A DNA stretch of 64,000 nucleotides from a bacterium (GCA_009995455.1 JAACPJ010000004.1:1-64000), one strand, 5' to 3'. Positions 28,287 through 35,990 are shown, counted from the stretch's first letter. A program made the numbers and translations. The notes: a model not told the origin generated them from the sequence alone.

Positions 28287-28862
28287 AAGTTTTAATATTA
28301 AATTAAATTCCAGCTCTGTTAACTTTATATAATTAAACACAAAAATACAAACAAGTCGATTTTGTCGACAATAACCCACTTGGGCATTGTTATCGCCTCG
28401 ACAACACACGTTAGAATAAAAAATACGACCGTGGAACTTGATCTTTTGGTTAACTCTATCTTTCTTTTTGGTGCTATGGCCTTTTGAGGAATTGGGGTCG
28501 CTCTGATCCCCTTTCTTTTGCCCGAACTCGGGCAGATAGAATGAATAAAAAACTGCCTGATCTGGCTGGGAACAATCGTCTGGTATTTCTCGCCAAGATT
28601 GTTGTCTGGCGCGGGGCAAGGGAATCATCACTGCATTAAAGCTTAACAACTGGACCGTTTGGGCATTCACAGCTTTTGGCGCCGCCCTCAACTTGTGGGT
28701 GGCAACTGTCAGCCTTTACTAAAGAGCCTCAAGGCGGCCGACTCTTTCGGCCGCACCATAACACTCAATTTCATAAAATCCCCTCTTGCTTAGGCGAGTA
28801 TTTTAAATATCTTGACGGTGACGAGCCAGGATTCTTTTTTTCATTTTAAATCCCTCCCATAT
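28287..28862. other. Gap before purF: hairpins and a broken small gene
   Basis: No intact gene is supported. Visible hairpins on the plus strand: GTCGA-ttttg-TCGAC near 28353-28367; GGGGTCG...ATCCCC near 28495-28510; TGCCCGA-act-CGGGCA near 28519-28533; and GCGGCCGA-CTCTT-TCGGCCGC at about 28734-28754. The last can alternatively pair AAAGAG with CTCTTT, so two exclusive folds are possible. No T-run follows, so it is not a clear terminator. A frameshifted small membrane gene (28541-28722) explains part of the stretch. No known purine, PRPP or guanidine-type riboswitch core, tmRNA, RNase P or SRP signature was found. Confidence 0.35.
28541..28722 (+). pseudogene. Small two-helix membrane protein gene broken by two indels (candidate)
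   Basis: ATG 28541 gives MNKKLPDL. Shifting frame at the A-run around 28546-28552 gives CLIWLGTIVWYFSPRLLSG, a typical membrane helix with a short loop. A second shift around 28614-28622, near G-runs, gives GIITALKLNNWTVWAF and then TAFGAALNLWVATVSLY followed by TAA at 28720-28722. Joined, these give one plausible protein of about 60 residues with two membrane segments. Both breaks fall at homopolymers, so either true decay or sequencing indels could explain them. The antisense open frame over this stretch is treated as a shadow. No family recognised. Confidence 0.35.
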
Positions 28863-30356
28863 ATGTGTGGTATTCTAGGCCTTTCCAATCGCGAGCAAGA
28901 AGTTTTCCCTGAACTGTACGACGGACTCCTGATGCTCCAGCATCGCGGACAAGATGCAGCCGGAATTGTCACCTACAACGGCACGTTCTTTCATGAACAC
29001 AAAGACAACGGTTTAGTAAAAGATGTTTTCCATTCAGGACACGCAAAAATATTAAGAGGGAATGTCGGTTTAGGACATGTTCGATATCCAACGGCTGGTT
29101 CCCTGAGCGCTAAAGAAGCTCAGCCTTTTTTTGTGAATGCTCCCTACGGAATTTATTTAATTCACAATGGAAATCTTACTAATACCGAACAACAAAGAGC
29201 CAAAGTTCAGGGCAAATATAGACGACATTTAAGAACCACTTCAGACTCTGAAGTATTGCTAAATGTCCTGGCCGATAAAATTGCCGATAGCATCAAAATA
29301 AACGGAAACGACGATCCGAGAAAAAACGTTTTTGAAGGCGTTAAATTGACTATGGAACGGGTTAAAGGCGCTTACTCAGTGATTGCTATGGTAGATGGCG
29401 TAGGTCTATTGGCTTTTCGTGATCCAAATGGAATTCGGCCTCTTTCAATGGGACAACGAGCCGCCGGAATGCTGGGAGATGATTACGCTTTTGCGTCAGA
29501 AGATGTCGCTTTTGGGATTCTTGGTTTCAAAAAAGTGAGAGACGTTCAACCAGGCGAAGCGGTGTTAATTGATTTAGAAGGTAAAATTCATTCTTTCAAA
29601 GCGGCGGAGGGTGAATTGCACCCTTGTATCTTTGAATACGTTTATTTAGCTCGGCCCGATTCTATGCTAGATGGCATTTCGGTTTACAAAACTCAGCTAC
29701 GAATGGGCCAAGCCTTAGCCAAGCAAATCGTGGCAGCCGGCTTAGAAATTGATAGCATTATTCCTGTACCCGACTCGGCCAGACCCGTTGCCCTAGAAGT
29801 CGCTAAAGCGACGGGCATCAAATACCGTGAAGGACTCGTTAAAAACCGATATGTGGGGCGAACCTTTATTATGCCAGGCCAAAAAGAAAGACAGAAGTCT
29901 ATCAAAAGAAAACTAAACGCCATTCCCTTAGAGTTTAGAAACCGAAACGTATTACTCGTAGATGATTCAATCGTTCGTGGAAACACTATGAAACAAATTA
30001 TTCAAATGTGTCGAGATGCTGGCGCCAAAAAAGTGTATGTCGCCAGTGCAGCGCCTCCAGTTAAGTTCCCAAATGTATACGGAATTGATATGCCAACCAA
30101 ACAAGAGTTTATTGCCAATGATTTAACGATTGATGAAATTCAAAGAGTCTTAGGCGCTGATGCGTTATTTTATCAAAACCTCGATGATTTAATTTGGGCG
30201 GCCCACGAAGGAAACGAAAATATTAAAAGTTTTGATTGCTCGTGCTTTGACGGTAAATACGTTACAGGAGATATAGACGAAGCTTATTTGAAAAAATTAG
30301 AAAGCAGCAGCCGTGTCAGCCAAAAAGTAAGTGAAATGCCATTAATAAATATTTAA
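28863..30356 (+). CDS. purF: Amidophosphoribosyltransferase (purine step 1)
   Basis: About 497 residues. It transfers the glutamine amide nitrogen to PRPP, giving phosphoribosylamine. ATG 28863 is chosen over an upstream start at 28812 because the catalytic cysteine must be residue 2: the protein then begins MCGILGLSNRE. Other motifs: the glutaminase LMLQHRGQDAAGIV, GHVRYPTAG and HNGNLTN; the PRPP loop LLVDDSIVRGNT near residue 365; and late cysteines (FDCSCFDG). Three bases before a membrane-protein gene and upstream of purM in one transcription unit. No other purine genes are in the window. Confidence 0.96.
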   Translation: MCGILGLSNREQEVFPELYDGLLMLQHRGQDAAGIVTYNGTFFHEHKDNGLVKDVFHSGHAKILRGNVGLGHVRYPTAGSLSAKEAQPFFVNAPYGIYLIHNGNLTNTEQQRAKVQGKYRRHLRTTSDSEVLLNVLADKIADSIKINGNDDPRKNVFEGVKLTMERVKGAYSVIAMVDGVGLLAFRDPNGIRPLSMGQRAAGMLGDDYAFASEDVAFGILGFKKVRDVQPGEAVLIDLEGKIHSFKAAEGELHPCIFEYVYLARPDSMLDGISVYKTQLRMGQALAKQIVAAGLEIDSIIPVPDSARPVALEVAKATGIKYREGLVKNRYVGRTFIMPGQKERQKSIKRKLNAIPLEFRNRNVLLVDDSIVRGNTMKQIIQMCRDAGAKKVYVASAAPPVKFPNVYGIDMPTKQEFIANDLTIDEIQRVLGADALFYQNLDDLIWAAHEGNENIKSFDCSCFDGKYVTGDIDEAYLKKLESSSRVSQKVSEMPLINI

Positions 30357-30358
30357 CC

Positions 30359-31246
30359 ATGCCTATTGCCGATTTGCTTTCGCCCCTTAAACGCCAATTT
30401 GTGGCTTTTGCATTTACACTTTTAGTCGTCACTTTTGGAGTTTACGCCTTACTACAGCTTTTTCCAGAGACTCAAAAAACAACAGTTTATTTTAGTCTAA
30501 AACCACTCGTTACCGATCAAGGAACCCAAACTTTTGATCACGCAGAAAGTACAATGAAAATGGCCGAAGCTATGGCAGGATGGGCAAAAAACCCTCAATT
30601 TCGTGAAGACATTGCCGCAGAAGCCGAAGTTGTAATTGATAATTTCAAACGAAAACTAGCCGCCAGAAAGCAAAACTACATCAATGTTTTCTGGACCTTA
30701 AAACTGCAAAATGAAGAAATAGAGCATCGTGATAAAGTCGTTGCGGCTTTACTAAGTCAAATCGACAATCGTTTTACCGAACTAAATGAGGGCAGCAGTG
30801 CTCCATACGCGATGACAAGGCCAGAAGTTTTTTCTGAAGGCCAAACACTCCCCTCTTGGGTAATTGTAGTCGTTTCATTGTTACTGGGGGTTACCTTTGC
30901 AACAATAGCCGCTTATTTAAAAGAATCTATTGGTGGAAGAACAAGCTTTAATGCTCAAATCAAAGCCCTATTCCCAGAGAGTCCAATTTTAGTCATGCCA
31001 GAAAAACTTGGGAAACACGACGAAAAATTACTGGAGCAATTTATTCTTACTTTCGAGTCACCTCGTTTAATTGGAACTTTTCCAGCCAGTGAAAAGCACT
31101 TTTCACTTTCTCCAGCTGACACCATAAACCATAATTCTGATACCCCCGTTTTACTGGTTAAGCTGGGTGAAACCACCTTGAATGAACTCGAAAACCTCAA
31201 AGCGATTTTTGGTGAGAACCTTGGATTAATTGTATTCAATCAATAA
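30359..31246 (+). CDS. Wzz-like polysaccharide copolymerase/BY-kinase-type membrane protein without kinase
   Basis: A 295-residue protein with a transmembrane helix near residues 16-35, an extracytoplasmic helical domain of about 130 residues, a second helix (WVIVVVSLLLGVTFATIAAYL) and a cytoplasmic tail of about 105 residues. This is the layout of Wzz/CapA-type chain-length regulators. The tail lacks the Walker motifs of the fused tyrosine kinases but keeps alternating strands (PILVMPE, LIGTFPAS, VLLVKLG), so it may be a worn kinase-like remnant. Start is three bases after purF, and its stop shares one base with the purM start. Function inferred from topology only. Confidence 0.6.
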   Translation: MPIADLLSPLKRQFVAFAFTLLVVTFGVYALLQLFPETQKTTVYFSLKPLVTDQGTQTFDHAESTMKMAEAMAGWAKNPQFREDIAAEAEVVIDNFKRKLAARKQNYINVFWTLKLQNEEIEHRDKVVAALLSQIDNRFTELNEGSSAPYAMTRPEVFSEGQTLPSWVIVVVSLLLGVTFATIAAYLKESIGGRTSFNAQIKALFPESPILVMPEKLGKHDEKLLEQFILTFESPRLIGTFPASEKHFSLSPADTINHNSDTPVLLVKLGETTLNELENLKAIFGENLGLIVFNQ

Positions 31247-32331
31247 TGAGTCACAGCTATGCCAGTGCCGGTGTCAACATTGAAGCAGGCGACGCCGCGA
31301 GCAAAGCGGCTTACCAGAATGCAAAAACAACTTTTAGTAGTCGCAAAGGCCTGATTGGTGAACCCTTTGCCCTTGAAGGTGGATTTAGTGGTGCGTTAGA
31401 TATGGGGGACTATTTACTGATTCAAAATGATGATGGTGTGGGAACCAAGTTAGAAATTGCGGAAAGAACCGGTATTTACGACACTTTAGGCGAAGATCTA
31501 GTCTGCATGGTGGCCGATGACGCTATTTGTGTTGGTGCTGAAACCATTTCAATAACAAACACATTCGACGTACCAAAAGTAGATCCAGTAGCGATTAAAA
31601 CCTTAACTGACGGACTGGCAAAAGCCTGCATCAAAGAAAAAATTGTTATTCCTGGTGGAGAAATTGCAGAACTAGGGAATGCCTTAAACCGTATGGTGTG
31701 GAACGCTACGGCCGTAGGAGTCGTTAAAAAAGATAAATTTATTACGGGAAAAGATATTAAACCCGGCCAAGTAGTGATTGGATTAAAAGGTCGTGTTATT
31801 CGCTCTAACGGAACCTCACTAGCCCGGAGGGTCTGTGAGTCGACTTTTGGAGAGAACTGGCATCAAGAGCCTTTTAATGAAGAAAAATCTTGGGGAGAAG
31901 TTTTATTAACGCCTTCAAAGATATTTCATCGCTTATTACTCGATACGGTGCTGGGTGATTTTAACGGACCACGAAAATTCAACGTTTACGGACTCGCCCA
32001 TATTACGGGTGGTGGAGTACCAGGGAATCTTCCTCGAATTTTACCAGAAGGACTTGGGGCTGATTTACCAAATCTACACACACCTCATGAAGCCGTTTTG
32101 AAACTACAAGAATTAGGCCAAATTGATGAAGCTGAGTGTTACCGAACTTGGCATTGTGGCACGGCTATGATGCTCGTGTGTGACGAAGATCAAGCGGACA
32201 AAATCTGTGCCGCTCTAAATGAAGCAGACAAAGAAGTTGAAGCTCAAGTTATTGGAAAAGTTACTGACACGCCTCGCATAAAATTAAACTCAAAATTTTC
32301 TGGGAAAAGCTTAGATTTTGCTATAAAGTAA
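31246..32331 (+). CDS. purM: Phosphoribosylformylglycinamidine cyclo-ligase (AIR synthetase)
   Basis: A 361-residue enzyme converting FGAM to AIR with ATP, the fifth purine step. Motifs: SYASAGVNIEAGD at the N-terminus, QNDDGVGTKLEIAE (nucleotide/Mg loop), MVADDAICVGAE, GGEIAELG, and HITGGGVPGNLPRILP in the C-terminal half, all typical of PurM. Length slightly above the usual 340-350. One-base overlap with the upstream membrane gene implies coupled translation. Confidence 0.96.
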   Translation: MSHSYASAGVNIEAGDAASKAAYQNAKTTFSSRKGLIGEPFALEGGFSGALDMGDYLLIQNDDGVGTKLEIAERTGIYDTLGEDLVCMVADDAICVGAETISITNTFDVPKVDPVAIKTLTDGLAKACIKEKIVIPGGEIAELGNALNRMVWNATAVGVVKKDKFITGKDIKPGQVVIGLKGRVIRSNGTSLARRVCESTFGENWHQEPFNEEKSWGEVLLTPSKIFHRLLLDTVLGDFNGPRKFNVYGLAHITGGGVPGNLPRILPEGLGADLPNLHTPHEAVLKLQELGQIDEAECYRTWHCGTAMMLVCDEDQADKICAALNEADKEVEAQVIGKVTDTPRIKLNSKFSGKSLDFAIK

Positions 32332-32382
32332 GAGACACTTAAAGAACTATTTAGGTAACCGATTCTTAACCCAATTAATCTT

Positions 32383-32706
32383 ATGATTATTCAATTCAAC
32401 ACCAACGACGTGACCTTTTTTGAGGATGACCAAGAGTACTTTGAAAAAAGATTAAACGATGTAATTCGTTTCTTAGGAAAAGAAGCGGGTGACGACGATT
32501 CTGTAGTCGTTCATGTCACCTTAGAAAAGAATCGACATAAATCGGGTGATCGCTTTGAAGCTAAAGCTCATATGACTTCGCCTAATGGGGGGGATTTTAT
32601 GGCTGAATCAAACAGTGAAACGATAAAAGCCTTAGCCGATCAAATTAAAGACATCCTAGAAAGACAGGCCAGAAAGTTTCACTTAAAACATATAAAATCT
32701 GTCTAA
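32383..32706 (+). CDS. hpf: Ribosome hibernation promoting factor (HPF/RaiA family, short form)
   Basis: A 107-residue protein with the beta-alpha-beta-beta-beta-alpha order of the family: FNTNDVTFFEDDQEYFEKRLNDV, a VHVTLEKNRH strand, RFEAKAHMTSPNGGDF and the final basic helix DQIKDILERQARKFHLKH (split by element). It binds the small subunit decoding region and stabilises inactive ribosomes in stationary phase. The C-terminal dimerisation domain of long HPF is absent. Last gene of the purF unit, followed at once by a strong terminator. Confidence 0.85.
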   Translation: MIIQFNTNDVTFFEDDQEYFEKRLNDVIRFLGKEAGDDDSVVVHVTLEKNRHKSGDRFEAKAHMTSPNGGDFMAESNSETIKALADQIKDILERQARKFHLKHIKSV

Positions 32707-32721
32707 GTTACTATCTAAATA

Positions 32722-32755
32722 AAAAAACACCTCGCATTATCGCGAGGTGTTTTTT
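32722..32755 (+). terminator. Rho-independent terminator after hpf
   Basis: Perfect stem AACACCTCGC / GCGAGGTGTT with a short ATTATC-type loop and a T-run downstream. The A-run on the other arm lets it work in both directions. Confidence 0.92.
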
Positions 32756-32780
32756 ATGTTATGAAGATTATCAATAGCCT

Positions 32781-33560
32781 CTAACGGCTCGTCTTACGAG
32801 AGAAAACTCCGAAGATAAGCGTTAACACTAACATCATTAAACCAGCCAGTAAGAATAAACTTTGTGAAGGGCCTGTTTGCGCTAAACCACAATTAAGGGG
32901 AACGCTCACAGAACCAGCTTGTGGAGTAGAAACACTTAAAGCCGTTAAGTCGGCACAATCATCTAGGACTCTCACAAAGAAAGTAAAAGCTTGCGTACAG
33001 GGCGCTTGATTTGAGTAAGCCGGGTATACAATTGAACCACTCTCTCGCACTCCAAAACCAGTATTGGTAAATTCAACCACTTTTTCAATACCTGAAACAT
33101 TAACCGATGGAACGTAATTCACTACATCATCAGTTTGTGAATTAAGCGTGATTTCATATCTAAGTACATCTCCAGGTCGAGCACCAGATTGAGTTGCGTT
33201 AGCATTATCTTGTGAAACATTCGTAACCGTTAAAGTAACTTGTGCGCTAGAGGGAAGTCCTTGAGAAGAACCACTCGCACTACTTTGCAAACTCTCTTCT
33301 GCCGATTCTTCGACTTGGTTATTACTTACGGGCTCAATAAGAGAATCTTCAGCTGTTGGTTCAACCGCATCATTAGCGTTTGTTTCATCACTGCTTTCTT
33401 CTAAAAAAGAATCTAAATCACTAAAAAAATCACCAGAGAAAAGATCATCTTCTGTTGTAGCGGCTGATTCCTCTTCAATAAGAAGTTCTTCTTCTTGGGC
33501 AAAAACAGGGCTCATAATTAAACTTAACATGAGAGCGAAACCGAGGAGTTTTGTATTCAT
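32781..33560 (-). CDS. Exported acidic surface protein with LAQTG C-terminal sorting-like signal
   Basis: A 259-residue protein. Signal peptide (MNTKLLGFALMLSLIMSPVFAQ), a very acidic Glu/Ser/Asp region (residues 23-100), a DUF11-like beta domain (VTLTVTNVSQDNAN, RPGDVLRYEITL), then LAQTG (about 226-230), a hydrophobic helix and the basic end SRKTSR. This is the tripartite arrangement of sortase substrates, with LAQTG in place of LPxTG. Two other proteins in the window share the arrangement. Probably anchored in the envelope. It has its own promoter. Function otherwise unknown. Confidence 0.8.
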   Translation of the reverse strand: MNTKLLGFALMLSLIMSPVFAQEEELLIEEESAATTEDDLFSGDFFSDLDSFLEESSDETNANDAVEPTAEDSLIEPVSNNQVEESAEESLQSSASGSSQGLPSSAQVTLTVTNVSQDNANATQSGARPGDVLRYEITLNSQTDDVVNYVPSVNVSGIEKVVEFTNTGFGVRESGSIVYPAYSNQAPCTQAFTFFVRVLDDCADLTALSVSTPQAGSVSVPLNCGLAQTGPSQSLFLLAGLMMLVLTLIFGVFSRKTSR

Positions 33561-33589
33561 TGACGAAAAAATGTGAACAGGTCTTCGTA

Positions 33590-33618
33590 ATTGTTCCAGA
33601 AGGCCTATAGAGCGTCAA
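33590..33618 (-). promoter_or_regulatory. Promoter of the LAQTG surface protein
   Basis: On the minus strand TTGACG, a 17-base spacer and AACAAT, with TG one base before the -10 (extended form). Confidence 0.6.
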
Positions 33619-33624
33619 TCTTTT

Positions 33625-34290
33625 TTAATGATTTTTGATAACCGTGATTAAAAAAGCTTGTAAAATAACTAAATCATGTTCTTCAAATTGCTCATATTTA
33701 TCTAAAAGCTCGGTGGCTGAGACTCTTCTAAACCACTCCAGAATCTGTCGTTGTTGATTACTGAGAAGCAAGGCGCCTGTTTGTTTTTCAAGCGTAAATA
33801 TAAGCGTAACTGGGTGAATCCAAATATCAGATCTCACCGAATCAAAACGGGGTAAAACGCCACTGTGCCACATAAGTTTTGTATAAAAATAAATTTCTAT
33901 CACTTGAAGTGGGATTGACTGCAGAGTCCATACCTCATGCAAAAGCTGCACCACTTCTGGAACTTCTTTTTCTTCTGGGCAAAAAGTAGCGGTATGACCG
34001 AGCGCTTCAAAACCAAACTGAATTCGTTCGTAACTTTTGATAGAAGGCGAAAAGTCGGTTAACGTTTTCACCTGCTTCAGTTTTAAACTGTTTTTGGGTT
34101 GGGCTAGTTCTAATTCTAACCATCTAAAGTAATCCAGTTCTGCGGCCTTTTTTTTTGAGTTTTGTAGTTTCGTGCCAAAGACTTTTATTTTCCCCTGCTC
34201 AGAGGTTAAGAAAGTCAAAAGCATATCGTCATTCGCCAATGGAACTTTTTGCAGTAACCAACCGTGAGCCGTATGCAATCGCACCGTCAT
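33625..34290 (-). CDS. recO: DNA repair protein RecO
   Basis: A 221-residue protein. The N-terminal OB-fold pattern is visible: GWLLQKVPLANDDMLLTFLTSEQGKIKVFGTKL (written here as a run only to residue limits: key parts LLTFLTSEQGKIKVFG and SKKKAAELDYF). A helical C-terminal domain follows. RecO loads RecA onto SSB-coated DNA with RecR. The four-cysteine zinc site of many RecOs is not present. Start shares one base with the ftsX stop. Divergent from textbook RecO, so moderately confident. Confidence 0.72.
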   Translation of the reverse strand: MTVRLHTAHGWLLQKVPLANDDMLLTFLTSEQGKIKVFGTKLQNSKKKAAELDYFRWLELELAQPKNSLKLKQVKTLTDFSPSIKSYERIQFGFEALGHTATFCPEEKEVPEVVQLLHEVWTLQSIPLQVIEIYFYTKLMWHSGVLPRFDSVRSDIWIHPVTLIFTLEKQTGALLLSNQQRQILEWFRRVSATELLDKYEQFEEHDLVILQAFLITVIKNH

Positions 34291-35150
34291 TAAGCTTCAA
34301 AGTGCCCCGTTAGGTATCTCTTAATCGCAATCCAAGCCCCCAGTACCCCAACTCCCATGGCAACTAACATTTGATTCCATAACACAAAGTTCCACCAGTA
34401 CTCAAAAATTTCACCGCCTAAATTCTGCCCGGGTAAAAAATCAATTTCTCTTAAAGCTAACACAAAACCAAGCGCTGAAATAAACCAAGCCACTAAACCC
34501 AGTAACATCCCTTCCCATAAATAGGGCCCCGCTATAAAAACCGTATCAGCCCCCACCAATCGAGCCACAAAGACTTCTTGCCGTCGGGAAAACAAAACGA
34601 CTCTGAAAGTGTTCACCGCCAAGGCTACTCCGCCCGCAATAAACAAAATAATCAGCCAAAAAGTGGCTTTTTCAACCGTATCTCTCAACCCCAGCAAACG
34701 CTCAACCAAAGTCACAAATTCCCGTTCAGCCGCAAAATCCCATTCCCCTATTACCTCGCTATAACGAACACTTTTCAGGAGTTCAAATACACCAGAGACT
34801 TCTCGCAGGCTTGAAAACTTAACGTAAAGCAAAGGCGGATTTGAAAAATTCAAGAACTCTTCAGCCGGAATGACCGATGTTTCAACAGAAAATTGATTGT
34901 TTAAATCATTTTGCAACGCTTCTAAATTGAAGACTTCATAAGGTTCTTCGAGTGGCACTCTAAAGTCGGCGCGGCTTTCTAAATTTTTTAAAGAATAATC
35001 AGTAAAAAAATATAGCGCGAAAATAAAGTTTAATAAAAACAGAATTAAAGCCCCAAGCAAAATAGTGGTGCTTGAAAGAAATTTGTTCCGTATGAGTTGT
35101 ACAGAACCTTCACGAGCACTTCGCCAGATCAAATTTTTCCAGTGTTCCAT
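34290..35150 (-). CDS. ftsX: Cell-division permease-like protein FtsX
   Basis: A 286-residue protein with four membrane helices: one after the N-terminus (TTILLGALILFLLNFIFALY), then an extracytoplasmic domain of about 110 residues (DFRVPLEEPYEVFNLEALQ region), then three more helices. The cytoplasmic stretch VNTFRVVLFSRRQEVFVARL matches the conserved FtsX segment. FtsX works with ATPase FtsE to switch on cell-wall hydrolases at the septum. ftsE is not adjacent here. Coupled to recO by a one-base overlap, an unusual pairing. Confidence 0.85.
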   Translation of the reverse strand: MEHWKNLIWRSAREGSVQLIRNKFLSSTTILLGALILFLLNFIFALYFFTDYSLKNLESRADFRVPLEEPYEVFNLEALQNDLNNQFSVETSVIPAEEFLNFSNPPLLYVKFSSLREVSGVFELLKSVRYSEVIGEWDFAAEREFVTLVERLLGLRDTVEKATFWLIILFIAGGVALAVNTFRVVLFSRRQEVFVARLVGADTVFIAGPYLWEGMLLGLVAWFISALGFVLALREIDFLPGQNLGGEIFEYWWNFVLWNQMLVAMGVGVLGAWIAIKRYLTGHFEA

Positions 35151-35266
35151 TTACAATCTTAAAAACTATTTATTTATTTTATCAGCCTTCAGTCCAATAT
35201 TGCCGTAATCTTTATAATTTACCAAGTCGAAAAATTCAGGCCTTGTATTTATAGGATTCATTATTA

Positions 35267-35295
35267 TTGACTAAATTCTCTTTTGAGATTAAAAT
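35267..35295 (+). promoter_or_regulatory. Promoter of the 63-residue membrane protein
   Basis: TTGACT, a 17-base spacer and TAAAAT, 29 bases before ATG 35325. Among the best sigma70-type matches in the window. Confidence 0.78.
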
Positions 35296-35324
35296 AACAT
35301 ATTAAACAAATAATCCCCTCTTTA

Positions 35325-35516
35325 ATGAAAAACCTGCACATCCCAAAAAATTTCCAAGAAGTCGTCCATTCACCCGTAACTTTAGTCAGTGGAACCGCCT
35401 TACTCGCAACCGCTGTGATTTTAGCTTACAACTTTATTAAGAACGCTAACGGAGAAGTGTTGATTGATGTAGCCGCTGGTAACCTGATTAGCATGGTGCA
35501 AATGATGATGGCTTAA
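35325..35516 (+). CDS. Small membrane protein, unknown function
   Basis: A 63-residue protein: a short basic N-terminus (MKNLHIPKNFQEVVHSP), one hydrophobic helix (TALLATAVILAYNFI), a polar turn and a second moderately hydrophobic helix ending MVQMMMA. No cysteines and no known family. It stands alone between a near-consensus promoter and a strong terminator, so it is likely well expressed. The size and single strong helix could suit a pilin-like or structural membrane subunit, but no prepilin cleavage motif is seen. Confidence 0.7.
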   Translation: MKNLHIPKNFQEVVHSPVTLVSGTALLATAVILAYNFIKNANGEVLIDVAAGNLISMVQMMMA

Positions 35517-35546
35517 AATACAGTGTCTAAAGACTTTATAAATCAG

Positions 35547-35576
35547 AACTCACTCTAAAATTAGAGTGAGTTTTTT
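35547..35576 (+). terminator. Terminator of the 63-residue membrane protein gene
   Basis: Perfect stem AACTCACTCTA / TAGAGTGAGTT with loop AAAT region, followed by TTTTTT. Confidence 0.92.
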
Positions 35577-35594
35577 AATTCCATTAAAAATAAT

Positions 35595-35622
35595 TTGACC
35601 CGCGTCGCGGACTTTCTAATAT
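35595..35622 (+). promoter_or_regulatory. tRNA-Glu promoter
   Basis: TTGACC, a 16-base spacer and TAATAT, 13 bases before the mature tRNA 5' end. The GC-rich spacer contains a CGCG palindrome. Confidence 0.65.
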
Positions 35623-35635
35623 GTGTCGGCTAAAC

Positions 35636-35710
35636 GGCTCGTTCGTCTAGTGGTTAGGACGCCGGATTTTCATTCCGGTAACAGGAGTTCGATTCTCCTA
35701 CGAGCTACCA
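35636..35710 (+). tRNA. tRNA-Glu(TTC)
   Basis: Full cloverleaf. Anticodon loop TTTTCAT between CCGGA and TCCGG gives TTC. Acceptor GGCTCGT pairs ACGAGCT (one G-U), discriminator A, and CCA is encoded. T-arm GGAGTTCGATTCTCC. A terminator hairpin starts immediately after CCA. Confidence 0.96.
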
Positions 35711-35750
35711 AAAATCTTCAGATGGCCCAACGGGCTATGTGAAGATTTTT
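35711..35750 (+). terminator. tRNA-Glu terminator
   Basis: Stem AAAATCTTCA / TGAAGATTTT enclosing GCCC / GGGC, followed by T residues, directly abutting the tRNA CCA end. Confidence 0.85.
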
Positions 35751-35752
35751 AC

Positions 35753-35772
35753 TAATGCCCGCTTGGGCATTA
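35753..35772 (+). repeat. Second perfect hairpin after tRNA-Glu
   Basis: TAATGCCC-gctt-GGGCATTA, an 8-bp perfect inverted repeat without a T-run. The GCCC/GGGC core echoes the inner part of the preceding terminator. Confidence 0.7.
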
Positions 35773-35783
35773 GATCAAACTCA

Positions 35784-35888
35784 GAGTTCGATACGACAAA
35801 CAAATAAAAACAAGCACCCAGCAGGGCATTTGATTTTGAGTGCCAGAGCCACGGAGAGCAGCGGAGTATTCTCCTACGAGCTACCAAA
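35784..35888 (+). repeat. Split copy of the tRNA-Glu T-arm and 3' end
   Basis: GAGTTCG (35784-35790) repeats the 5' half of the tRNA-Glu T-arm. After 77 bases, ATTCTCCTACGAGCTACCAAA (35868-35888; 21 bases) repeats the rest of the T-loop, acceptor strand, CCA and two further bases exactly (tRNA copy 35692-35712). The break falls in the T-loop between TTCG and A. The inserted part contains CATTTGATTTTGAG and CGGAGAGCAGCGGAG, resembling the insert after tRNA-Ser. A small hairpin (CTTCGTT/AACGAAG, 35892-35907) follows the second copy, just as a hairpin follows the real tRNA. Confidence 0.85.
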
Positions 35889-35990
35889 GCCCTTCGTTAG
35901 AACGAAGTGAGAAAAGAAGTTTCACTGACCAGTTGTTTTGAATTTAGGCAACTTTGCCTTCAAATTTATTCTCATTACAATCGCCATCAC

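Noticed and set aside
28287-28691. N-terminal extension of the 27915-28286 protein giving a 258-residue product
   Set aside because: The extension has a different composition from the acidic core and lies antisense to a more coherent broken plus-strand membrane gene and several hairpins.
28287-28862. tmRNA, RNase P RNA, SRP RNA, or purine/PRPP riboswitch before purF
   Set aside because: None of the conserved core motifs of these RNAs was found on either strand, although the stretch is GC-rich and hairpin-forming.
35636-35907. tRNA-Glu locus as the att sites of a prophage or integrative element
   Set aside because: The direct repeats enclose under 200 bases and no integrase or cargo gene is present; treated as a remnant or short element.
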